A stretch of 5,406 bases of DNA from contig DDGG01000028.1 of assembly GCA_002337525.1 (NCBI GenBank), forward strand, positions 20,921 through 26,326, in the 5' to 3' direction. The stretch comes from Alphaproteobacteria bacterium UBA1908 (GTDB taxonomy: Bacteria; Pseudomonadota; Alphaproteobacteria; Caedimonadales; UBA1908). This document shows positions 1-5,406 of this stretch, in pieces. The stretch's first letter is position 1. Every line of letters starts with the position of its first letter. A model generated the notes under the pieces. The model saw nothing but the letters and a program-made list of their open reading frames with translations, searched no databases and was not told where the DNA came from. The position numbers were made by a program, and so were the translations under genes.

Positions 1-380
1 CGCTCTGCACGAAGTAAACCTTCGATTTTAGCAGCCTCTTCAAAAGTTTCATCAAGACGAAATTGAAGACGAGGAATATACTTGGTCGTCATTTTACGCG
101 CAACTTCTGTTCTGAATTCTGGCGCTAGAAGATTAAGTGCTTCCAAAATACTGTCAGTATTGGAAGAGCCCCCAATAGGATAAACGTAAACACGGGCATG
201 CCTTAGGTCAGGACTGATTTGAACCTCTGGAATTGTCAGGGTTACCTTTATAAGGGCTTCTTCATAGAATTCACCGCGTGTTAAAGCCTGAGATAAGATA
301 TGACGAACCTCTTCTCCAACGCGAAGTTGACGCTGAGAGGGCCCTGGGCCCTGAAATTGAGATTTTGAACGTTTCGGCAT
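1..380 (-). CDS. rbfA: Ribosome-binding factor A, 3' end cut by window edge
   Basis: RbfA is a small cytoplasmic KH-fold protein that binds the 30S subunit and helps late 16S rRNA maturation. The visible 126 residues start with MPKRSKSQFQGPGPSQRQLR. The family pattern follows: SQRQLRVGEEVRHILSQ (first helix), the strand region ending in EVQISPDLRHARVYVYP with the conserved SPDLRHA motif, and the helix and strand ending in YIPRLQFRLDETFEEAAKIE. RbfA proteins are usually about 120-140 residues, so only a few residues are probably missing at the left edge. ATG at 378-380 lies 5 nt after the infB TAA stop. The nearest purine-rich site (AAGGA, 397-401) is 16 nt upstream, longer than usual, so translation is probably coupled to termination on infB (inference). 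The order infB-rbfA is the standard bacterial arrangement. Confidence 0.95.
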   Translation of the reverse strand, partial: MPKRSKSQFQGPGPSQRQLRVGEEVRHILSQALTRGEFYEEALIKVTLTIPEVQISPDLRHARVYVYPIGGSSNTDSILEALNLLAPEFRTEVARKMTTKYIPRLQFRLDETFEEAAKIEGLLRAE

Positions 381-385
381 AGGGT

Positions 386-2872
386 TTAATCGAGAGTCCT
401 TTGAATTTCTTCTACCTCAAAACACTCAATGATGTCTCCTTCACGAACATCTTGATAGTTTTCAAACGCCATTCCGCATTCGTATCCCTCGCGAGCTTCC
501 TTAACTTCATCTTTAAAACGTTTCAAGGTTTTTAAACGACCTTCATGAATAACGATACTATCACGTAGAAGTCGTACCTTGGCACCTCTCATAACCATAC
601 CATCTTTAACCTTACAGCCAGCAATCTTGCCAACTTTGGTGATATTGAAAACCTGCTCTATTTCGGCACTCCCAATATACTTTTCACGAAGTGTGGGGGC
701 TAGAAGACCACTCATGAGGGCTTTCATGTCATCTAAAACATCGTAAATAATAGAGTAATAGCGAAGTTCAACCTGGTCACGACCAGCAAGTTCTCTTGCT
801 TGTGGTGTTGCACGAACGTTAAACCCGATGACCAGACCGTTTGAGGCATTTGCAAGAGTAACATCACTTTCATTAATCGCGCCAACGCCTGTATGCAGAA
901 TCCTGACACCCACTTCATTTGTCGCCACTTTTTCGAGACTTGTTACAATCGCTTCAACTGACCCCTGAACGTCAGATTTAACAACAAGAGCCAATGAGCG
1001 TTTCTCTTCACCTTCCTGGCTGCCTTCCATCAAAAGATCCATAGAGCTTTTCCGCATGCGTGCAGCTTTGGCTTCTTTTTCCTGATGAAGGCGGAATTCT
1101 GCGACTTCACGGGCGCGTGCCTCATTATCAACAACAACAAAGTCATCTCCTGGACTTGGAGCACCACCAAAGCCCTGAACTTCAACAGGTTGTGAAGGAA
1201 GGGCTTTCTCGAGGCGCTGTCCTTTGTGATTGACTAAAGCACGGACACGACCCCATTCCCGGCCTGCAACAAATATATCTCCAACTTTTAATGTACCTTG
1301 TTGTACAAGAACTGTTCCAACAGATCCACGACCGACTTCAATTTTAGCTTCTACAACGACACCCTTGGCAGATCGACTTGGATTCGCTTTGAGTTCCAGA
1401 ATTTCAGATTGCAACATCACAAATTCAAGCAATTTGTCAAGATTTGTTTTTTGTTTGGCTGACACTTCAACAGATAGAATGTCACCTCCTAATTCCTCAA
1501 CAACAAGGTCATGCTGTAGAAGTTCGTTACGTACGCGTGTTGCGTCTGCACCTGGCTTATCCATTTTGTTAATCGCAACAATAATAGGGACCTCTGCTGC
1601 TTTTGCGTGATGGATGGCCTCAACGGTTTGTTCTTTAATGCCATCATCCGCCGCAACAACTAAAATCACGATATCAGTCACATTGGCACCACGGGACCGC
1701 ATTTCTGTGAAAGCGGCATGGCCTGGTGTGTCAATAAAACTGATTCTCTCTCCTGAAGGTACCTGAACCTGATAGGCTCCAATATGTTGTGTAATCCCTC
1801 CGGCTTCTCCTGAGGCAACGTCTGACGCCCGGATGGCATCCAGTAAAGATGTTTTTCCGTGATCAACATGGCCCATGACTGTCACAACAGGAGAGCGCGT
1901 TACAAAATCCTCTTCATTTTCCGAGACATCCCCAAGACCCAATTCAACATCGGACATCGATACTTTTTTAGGGACTTGACCAAACTCTGTAACAACAAGT
2001 TCGGCTGTTTCTGCGTCAATTGTTTGGTTAATTGTTGCCATGACACCCATGGACATAAGAGATTTAATAATGCCGGATGCTCGAACGGCCATACGATTTG
2101 CAAGTTCTTGAACCGTTAAGGCTTCAGGAATAATAACTTCTCGCACTGAAGCAACGGCTTCCTGGGCTACTGGCTGTACTTTTTTATGCTTGGGACTTTT
2201 TTTACTTCCAAAGGACCTTTCACTACCACCACTTAGAGCATCTTCATATGAAATTTGATGAAGTTTTTGCCGTGTTTGGTGACGTTTGCCTGGTGAAATA
2301 GCCTTTTTTGTTTCAGCTCCACGCGAAGCAGGGGGCTTTTTCGAGACCTGACGCTCCTGCTCCTGAGCTTTTTCCTTTGGCTTTCGTGTCGTTCCTTCCT
2401 TTAGAACAGGAACATCTTCTGGCATGACGAGAGGCGGAGATTCGGGTTTGGAAGGAGCTTCTTCTGTGGGCTTACCTTTGTCGTGCTCTCGGTTATGGCG
2501 TTCTTTTTCCGAGCGTTTTTGCTCTTCTTCGCGGGCACGACGTGCTGATTCCAGAAGCTGTTGACTTTCTTTTTTGCGTTCAAGCTCTTCTTCATAGGCC
2601 TTGGCATTTTCCTGTGCCTTTTTCAAAGCTTCCAGGCGGGATTCCCATTCTGAATCTGTTAAGCCACTTGGGCGACCGGGTGTAGAACTTTTTTCATCAG
2701 CAGGTGTCCGCTTCCTTTTGACTTCAACTTGAACCGTTTTGGTGCGGCCATGAGAAAAACTTTGACGAATTTGCTCTCCTGATCCATCAGCAGGTTTTTT
2801 TAGAGATAGCTTTTTCCCGGAAAGACTCAGCGTCTTCTTCTTTTCTTGACCCTTATCTTTGTCCGTACTCAT
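386..2872 (-). CDS. infB: Translation initiation factor IF-2
   Basis: IF-2 is the initiation GTPase that brings fMet-tRNA to the 30S subunit and promotes 50S joining. The 828 residues are full length. Residues 10-55 form the alphaproteobacterial N-terminal block (LSLSGKKLSLKK, RQSFSHGRTKTV). Residues about 70-235 are a charged, low-complexity Lys/Glu linker, likely helical or disordered in part. The IF2_N module is at about 246-297. The G domain starts near 326 with G1 GHVDHGKT (334-341), the G2/switch I motif GGITQHIG (358-365), G3 DTPGH (381-385), G4 NKMD (435-438) and G5 SAK (471-473). Beta-barrel domain II (about 500-590), domain III (about 625-720) and the C-terminal tRNA-binding domain (about 725-822) follow. 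All GTPase motifs are intact. ATG is chosen because AAAGGGG (2880-2886) sits 7 nt upstream. Stop TAA is at 386-388. It lies downstream of nusA with a 272-nt gap that lacks an intact ylxR. Confidence 0.98.
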   Translation of the reverse strand: MSTDKDKGQEKKKTLSLSGKKLSLKKPADGSGEQIRQSFSHGRTKTVQVEVKRKRTPADEKSSTPGRPSGLTDSEWESRLEALKKAQENAKAYEEELERKKESQQLLESARRAREEEQKRSEKERHNREHDKGKPTEEAPSKPESPPLVMPEDVPVLKEGTTRKPKEKAQEQERQVSKKPPASRGAETKKAISPGKRHQTRQKLHQISYEDALSGGSERSFGSKKSPKHKKVQPVAQEAVASVREVIIPEALTVQELANRMAVRASGIIKSLMSMGVMATINQTIDAETAELVVTEFGQVPKKVSMSDVELGLGDVSENEEDFVTRSPVVTVMGHVDHGKTSLLDAIRASDVASGEAGGITQHIGAYQVQVPSGERISFIDTPGHAAFTEMRSRGANVTDIVILVVAADDGIKEQTVEAIHHAKAAEVPIIVAINKMDKPGADATRVRNELLQHDLVVEELGGDILSVEVSAKQKTNLDKLLEFVMLQSEILELKANPSRSAKGVVVEAKIEVGRGSVGTVLVQQGTLKVGDIFVAGREWGRVRALVNHKGQRLEKALPSQPVEVQGFGGAPSPGDDFVVVDNEARAREVAEFRLHQEKEAKAARMRKSSMDLLMEGSQEGEEKRSLALVVKSDVQGSVEAIVTSLEKVATNEVGVRILHTGVGAINESDVTLANASNGLVIGFNVRATPQARELAGRDQVELRYYSIIYDVLDDMKALMSGLLAPTLREKYIGSAEIEQVFNITKVGKIAGCKVKDGMVMRGAKVRLLRDSIVIHEGRLKTLKRFKDEVKEAREGYECGMAFENYQDVREGDIIECFEVEEIQRTLD

Positions 2873-2913
2873 CTCTGGACCCCTTTACTTTTCATTTAAT
2901 GTGCATTCATTCC

Positions 2914-3161
2914 TTACTGGCTTTCAATAAGAAATCTAATCGAGTTATTCATATAACCCGGTATTTTGGTCTTTGCCAAAGCAAGATTTATCTCATTACT
3001 ATAACAAAATAATCCTGTTAATTTTACCGTCTGGAGTCAATTTTTCAAAGAAAGTGAATCCAGCTAAGTCTCAACAAAAAACTTTCTAAAAGAAGCTTTT
3101 CTATAATCTTCTTAAGCTTGATATAACGCAAATCAAGCGAATACTCACCCTTTTTCTTCAT
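2914..3161 (-). pseudogene. Possible decayed ylxR (rnpM) remnant between nusA and infB
   Basis: Most alphaproteobacteria carry ylxR (DUF448, RNA-binding) between nusA and infB; no intact copy exists here. Three fragments in different frames weakly recall the family in the right order. First, an ATG at 3159-3161, overlapping the nusA end, opens 38 codons to 3045 and includes LRYIKLKKIIEKLLLES, recalling the N-terminal R-C-I-V...K..L segment but without its cysteine. Second, a +1-shifted stretch reads FFEKLTPDGKI (about 3052-3020), recalling the SPDG motif. Third, another frame reads LALAKTKIPG then YMNNSIRFLIES to a stop at 2914, recalling the family's K-[IL]-PGRG followed by an aromatic, with RG lost. 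The ATG has no Shine-Dalgarno sequence and the spacing between fragments is imperfect. In AT-rich DNA such resemblance can arise by chance, so this is a hypothesis rather than an identification. A plain 5' untranslated spacer is the main alternative. Confidence 0.25.
3021..3048 (-). promoter_or_regulatory. Candidate sigma70-type promoter for infB-rbfA
   Basis: On the minus strand TTGAAA (3043-3048) and TAAAAT (3021-3026) are separated by 16 nt, each matching five of six consensus bases. Transcription would start near 3014, leaving a leader of about 140 nt before the infB ATG. An overlapping alternative, TTGACT-17-CAGGAT (-35 at 3035-3040), has a poorer -10. The region is AT-rich, so chance matches are expected. 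The position in an unusually long intra-operon gap makes it credible but unproven. Confidence 0.35.
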
Positions 3162-4662
3162 TAAACCAGTGTTCGCGTGCTTTCATAATCAATGCATTTG
3201 CTTTTTCAAGAGATAAAGATGGTAAGATTTCTACAAGTTCGTCTCCTGCAAGGTCAGCAAAGTCATCCAGTGTTTTGATATCTTTTTTTACTAATTTCAA
3301 GAATGATTCGGCATCTAGATCTGGAAGGGTTTTCAAATCATCCTGTCCCCCTAATTCTTTGAAGTCACTCAGAGCTTTTGCGCTAATCTCATCTACATAA
3401 ACTCTGGCCCGGGCTTGAAGCTCCTGTGCGACATCTTCATCAAAGCCCTGAATAGAAGCAAGTTCACCAAGAGCTGAATCAGCAACATCTTTTACATTCT
3501 CAAAACCTTCATTCACAAGAAGGTGGGCAATCATATCATCAACATCAAGAGCCTCAACAAAGGCTTTTGAAAGATTGCTCACATGAGCGTTACGACGTTC
3601 TGTTGCAACAGAATCAGAGATAATATCCAGGCTCCAGCCTGTGAGTTCACTTGCCAGGCGCACATTTTGCCCACGGCGTCCAATTGCGAGACTTAATTGA
3701 TCATCAGGGACAACAACGTCAACGCGACGTTTTTCTTCGTCTACCATAACACGCGCAACTTCTGCCGGAACAAGTGAATTGACAATAAAAATTGCAGGAT
3801 TTGACGACCAGGGAATAATATCAACTTTTTCTCCCTGAAGCTCTGATACGATGGCTTGTACACGACTTCCACGCATACCAACGCAAGCGCCTACAGGGTC
3901 AAGAGTTGGATCTGCTGCATAAACGGCCATTTTTGCACGACTGCCCGGGTCGCGAGCAACCCCTTTGATTTCGATGTCATTATCATAAATTTCAGGGACT
4001 TCCTGATGAAAGAGTTTCGCCATAAAATTTGGATGAGTTCGTGATAAAAAGATTTGTGATCCACGGGGCTCACGACGTACGTCCATGATATAGGCCTTAA
4101 CACGATCCCCCGGGCGGTAATTTTCGCGCGGGATCTGTTGGTCTCTCATAATAATTGATTCAGTCCGGCCCAAATCAACGATGACATTTCCAAATTCGAC
4201 GCGTTTGACCTGGCCGCTGACCATTTCACCAACCCGATCTTTATATTCATCGTATTGACGCTGACGCTCTGCATCACGAACGCGTTGAAAAATAACCTGC
4301 TTTGCCGTTTGTGCGGCAACGCGACCAAATTCAATGGGAGGCAAGGGGTCGATGATGAAGTCGCCTACATTAATCTCTGGTTGTACCTTTCGGGCTTCCT
4401 CCAGAGAGAGTTGAATAAGGTCATCTTCAACATCTTCTTCCAAGGCGACGACTTCATGGTACAACCCCAGAGAGACTTCTCCCGTTTTGCGGTCGATCCG
4501 GGCACGGATGTCTCTTTCCAGGCCATAACGGGTTCGGCTTGCCTTTTGAATCGCCATTTCCATCGCATCCAGAACTTCTTCCCGATCAATTCCTTTTTCC
4601 CGGGCGACAGAATCAGCCATTTCCAAAAGTTCGGTTCGAAACATCGTACTTGCTTGTGACAT
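3145..4662 (-). CDS. nusA: Transcription termination/antitermination factor NusA
   Basis: NusA binds RNA polymerase and nascent RNA, enhances pausing and intrinsic termination, and takes part in rRNA antitermination. The protein is 505 residues, normal for alphaproteobacteria. In order: the polymerase-binding N-terminal domain (about 1-130), S1 domain (about 145-208, starting near GQVKRVEFGNVIVDLGR), KH1 with GMRGSR (262-267) leading into GEKVDIIPW, and KH2 with LAIGRRGQNVRLASELTGW (GRRG at 328-331). Two C-terminal acidic helix-hairpin-helix-like repeats follow (about 366-425 and 442-500), ending in LIMKAREHWF. Both KH GxxG loops are intact. The ATG is supported by AAGGAG at 4672-4677, 9 nt upstream, and by the usual NusA N-terminus (ELLEMADSVAREKGI). 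Stop is TGA at 3145-3147. It lies 109 nt downstream of rimP. NusA is known to autoregulate its operon in other bacteria, which matters for the terminator upstream of rimP. Confidence 0.98.
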   Translation of the reverse strand: MSQASTMFRTELLEMADSVAREKGIDREEVLDAMEMAIQKASRTRYGLERDIRARIDRKTGEVSLGLYHEVVALEEDVEDDLIQLSLEEARKVQPEINVGDFIIDPLPPIEFGRVAAQTAKQVIFQRVRDAERQRQYDEYKDRVGEMVSGQVKRVEFGNVIVDLGRTESIIMRDQQIPRENYRPGDRVKAYIMDVRREPRGSQIFLSRTHPNFMAKLFHQEVPEIYDNDIEIKGVARDPGSRAKMAVYAADPTLDPVGACVGMRGSRVQAIVSELQGEKVDIIPWSSNPAIFIVNSLVPAEVARVMVDEEKRRVDVVVPDDQLSLAIGRRGQNVRLASELTGWSLDIISDSVATERRNAHVSNLSKAFVEALDVDDMIAHLLVNEGFENVKDVADSALGELASIQGFDEDVAQELQARARVYVDEISAKALSDFKELGGQDDLKTLPDLDAESFLKLVKKDIKTLDDFADLAGDELVEILPSLSLEKANALIMKAREHWFNEEKG

Positions 4663-4703
4663 TAGCGATAACTCCTTTTACGCTCATGGCCTTTTTGTAT
4701 TAA

Positions 4704-4730
4704 CTTTTTTACTGGCTCTTTGTAAAAAAG
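4704..4730 (-). repeat. AT-rich stem-loop in rimP-nusA spacer, 9-bp arms
   Basis: CTTTTTTAC and GTAAAAAAG are perfect inverted 9-base arms around a 9-base loop (4713-4721). On the RNA of the operon it would form 42-58 nt upstream of the nusA start codon's 5' side, just before the ribosome binding site region. The downstream bases (TTAATAC) are not a U-tract, so I do not call it a terminator. It could be an RNA processing or stability element, or simply AT-rich coincidence. Confidence 0.4.
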
Positions 4731-4732
4731 GC

Positions 4733-4756
4733 AAAACTCGTTTTTTAAAGAGTTTT
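4733..4756 (-). repeat. AT-rich stem-loop after rimP stop, 7-bp arms
   Basis: AAAACTC and GAGTTTT pair perfectly around a 10-base loop (4740-4749), 15 nt past the rimP stop codon. On the minus strand it is followed by GCC and then six T (4724-4731 region), so it has a loose resemblance to a weak intrinsic terminator, but the stem has only two G-C pairs. The T-run belongs to the arm of the neighbouring stem-loop at 4704-4730. Partial attenuation between rimP and nusA is possible but unproven. Confidence 0.35.
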
Positions 4757-4771
4757 TCAAAATAAAAAACA

Positions 4772-5251
4772 TCATTGTTCATAATCAGGAACAAGAGAAA
4801 CTTTAGAGGCTTCTTCATAAGAAAATGTAAGGCCTCTTGTCTCTGTTTCATTGATACTTTCTTCAAGGGTAAAGCCAGACTGATCCGAGTCTGCAAGAAT
4901 ACCCCTGAATTTCTTTTTACCCTCAAAAGGAGCAAAGGTTTGGACTTGTACCAAACTCCCTTCAAAACGTTTAAAATGTTCTGGTTTCACTAAGGGTCTA
5001 TCAAGACCAGGCGAGGTGACTTCCAGACTATACGAGGTCTCAATAGGATCCTCAACATCCAGTAACACAGAAATTTCCCGGCTTGCCGTGACGCAGTCCT
5101 CCATGGTTACAGTTTCATTATCCAGACGCTCAATCATAACCTGAAGAGTTCCCTTTTTGCCGCGTGAAAATAAAAGGCGCACAATATCTAACCCATTTTC
5201 CTGAAGAACAGGGGTTAGTAATTTTTCCAAACGAACCAATAGTGAACTCAA
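4772..5251 (-). CDS. rimP: Ribosome maturation factor RimP
   Basis: RimP binds the free 30S subunit and promotes early assembly around protein S12. From the chosen TTG start the protein has 159 residues, within the usual 150-180. The N-terminal alpha/beta domain (about 1-84) begins LLVRLEKLLTPVLQENGLDIV and includes VTMEDCVTASREISVLLD. The hallmark YSLEVTSPGLDRPL is at 74-87. The C-terminal SH3-like domain (about 88-156) includes KKKFRGILA. The frame stays open to a TTG at 5300-5302, but those 17 extra codons are the terminator hairpin itself (GGPLGPPF) and match nothing in the family. TTG at 5249-5251 has AGGAAG (5262-5267) 10 nt upstream and gives a family-like N-terminus; TTG at 5237-5239 is a shorter alternative. 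There is no ATG near this end. The stop is TGA at 4772-4774. It is the first gene of the operon visible here. Confidence 0.95.
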   Translation of the reverse strand: MSSLLVRLEKLLTPVLQENGLDIVRLLFSRGKKGTLQVMIERLDNETVTMEDCVTASREISVLLDVEDPIETSYSLEVTSPGLDRPLVKPEHFKRFEGSLVQVQTFAPFEGKKKFRGILADSDQSGFTLEESINETETRGLTFSYEEASKVSLVPDYEQ

Positions 5252-5261
5252 AGCTGCTTTT

Positions 5262-5267
5262 CTTCCT
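5262..5267 (-). promoter_or_regulatory. Ribosome binding site deciding the rimP TTG start
   Basis: AGGAAG on the minus strand lies 10 nt before TTG at 5249-5251 and is the only good purine-rich site near the rimP N-terminus. It begins directly after the U-tract of the terminator, so terminated transcripts would lack it and read-through transcripts would carry it. Confidence 0.6.
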
Positions 5268-5297
5268 AATAAAAAGGGCGGGCCCAAAGGCCCACCC
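5268..5297 (-). terminator. Strong intrinsic terminator just upstream of rimP
   Basis: On the minus strand GGGTGGGCC (5289-5297) pairs with GGCCCGCCC (5276-5284) as 9 bp with one T·G wobble, closing a TTTG tetraloop and followed by TTTTTATT (5275-5268). GC-rich stem, short loop and T-tract make a textbook Rho-independent terminator. Read on the plus strand the hairpin is followed by CTCAATT, so it acts in one direction. It may end an upstream transcript beyond 5406. However, only about 16 nt lie between its tail and the rimP start, too little for a promoter. Transcription of rimP must therefore cross it, and it may act as an attenuator. Confidence 0.85.
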
Positions 5298-5310
5298 CTC
5301 AATTATTGAG
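5298..5310. repeat. Short inverted repeat beside the leader terminator
   Basis: CTCAAT and ATTGAG are perfect inverted arms around a single central T. The repeat abuts the terminator stem and overlaps the predicted start point of the minus-strand candidate promoter and the -35 of the plus-strand candidate. It could be an operator half-site pair or a small hairpin. It is short enough to be chance. Confidence 0.3.
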
Positions 5311-5334
5311 ATGTATAAAAATCATCCTTACAAT
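5306..5334 (+). promoter_or_regulatory. Candidate divergent plus-strand promoter
   Basis: TTGAGA (5306-5311) and TACAAT (5329-5334) are separated by 17 nt, five of six matches at each box. It would fire rightward, out of the window. No start codon or ribosome binding site for a plus-strand gene is visible before 5406, so there is no gene in view to support it. Confidence 0.25.
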
Positions 5335-5340
5335 AGACAA
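5312..5340 (-). promoter_or_regulatory. Candidate promoter for the rimP operon upstream of the terminator
   Basis: On the minus strand TTGTCT (5335-5340) and TATACA (5312-5317) are 17 nt apart, four of six matches each. Transcription would start near 5305, placing the terminator at the very beginning of the transcript. A second weak option is TTGATT (5354-5359) with TATTGT (5330-5335), 18 nt apart. Either would make the terminator a leader element. The real promoter could also lie beyond 5406. The rest of 5341-5406 shows no gene I can support. Confidence 0.3.
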
Positions 5341-5406
5341 ATTAAGAAAACAAAATCAAGCCCTAATTTAAAGACTACCTCAAAAAAGAGGCTTACAGGC
5401 TATTTC

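Noticed and set aside
1230..1610. Long plus-strand open frame opposite the infB G domain.
   Set aside because: It is a frame shadow of infB: no ribosome binding site, Thr/Ser/Arg-rich antisense translation and no recognisable domain.
2423..2425. Internal ATG at IF-2 residue 150 as a start for a shorter IF-2 isoform, as known from internal starts in E. coli.
   Set aside because: The bases upstream (CTCCGCCTCTCGTC) have no Shine-Dalgarno site, so the sequence gives no support for internal initiation there.
3076..3113. Weak hairpin AAGAAG...CTTCTT followed by a run of six T after nusA, as an intrinsic terminator.
   Set aside because: The stem has 6 bp with only two G-C pairs and a 12-nt loop, and the T-run starts 8 nt after the stem. 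Too weak to call.
3045..3161. A 38-codon minus-strand frame starting MKKKGEYSLDLR that overlaps the nusA stop, as an independent small gene.
   Set aside because: No Shine-Dalgarno site precedes the ATG and the composition simply mirrors the AT-rich spacer. I kept it only as one fragment of the possible ylxR remnant.
4255..4659. Plus-strand 134-codon open frame opposite the nusA 5' half.
   Set aside because: It is antisense to highly conserved NusA sequence, lacks a convincing ribosome binding site and resembles nothing.
4776..4795. Inverted repeat TTGTTC...GAACAA near the rimP stop codon.
   Set aside because: Six-base arms inside coding sequence, with no T-tract after it on the minus strand; likely chance.
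4684..4965. Minus-strand 93-codon frame overlapping the rimP 3' end and running into the spacer.
   Set aside because: It is out of frame with rimP, very Lys/Leu/Phe-rich as expected from shifted AT-rich DNA, and has no family features.
5380..5406. Possible C-terminal end of an upstream minus-strand gene (EIACKPLF then stop).
   Set aside because: Eight codons are too few to tell a gene end from chance; the sequence beyond the window would decide it.

Overview
The window holds part of the conserved translation/transcription operon rimP–nusA–infB–rbfA. All four genes lie on the minus strand, so transcription runs from high to low coordinates. Spot counts put GC in the low-to-mid forties percent in genes, with clearly AT-richer spacers. 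IF-2 carries an N-terminal block of the alphaproteobacterial type (KTLSLSGKKLSLKK, then RQSFSHGRTKTVQVEV), and NusA ends in AREHWF after two C-terminal helical repeats. Together these point to an alphaproteobacterium. The modest GC would fit a host-associated lineage such as Holosporales or Rickettsiales relatives, but that last step is inference.

Layout from the upstream (right) end. Positions 5303-5406 hold no gene I can support, only candidate promoters on both strands. At 5268-5297 is a strong minus-strand intrinsic terminator whose U-tract touches the rimP Shine-Dalgarno sequence. rimP (4772-5251) most likely starts at TTG. A 109-nt spacer with two AT-rich stem-loops follows, then nusA (3145-4662) with a strong ribosome binding site. 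Next is a 272-nt gap (2873-3144) where most alphaproteobacteria carry ylxR (rnpM). No intact ylxR is present; there may be a decayed remnant, and there is a candidate internal promoter. infB (386-2872) comes next, then rbfA (1-380, cut by the window edge) 5 nt after the infB stop.

The genes form one functional set. RimP and RbfA mature the 30S subunit, IF-2 places initiator tRNA on it and drives subunit joining, and NusA acts on the elongating RNA polymerase in pausing, termination and antitermination. The four coding genes are ordinary and intact as far as visible. I do not see a new biological system. What deserves a second look is regulatory: the terminator in front of rimP, which could be a NusA-responsive attenuator, the loss of ylxR, and the possible separate promoter for infB–rbfA.
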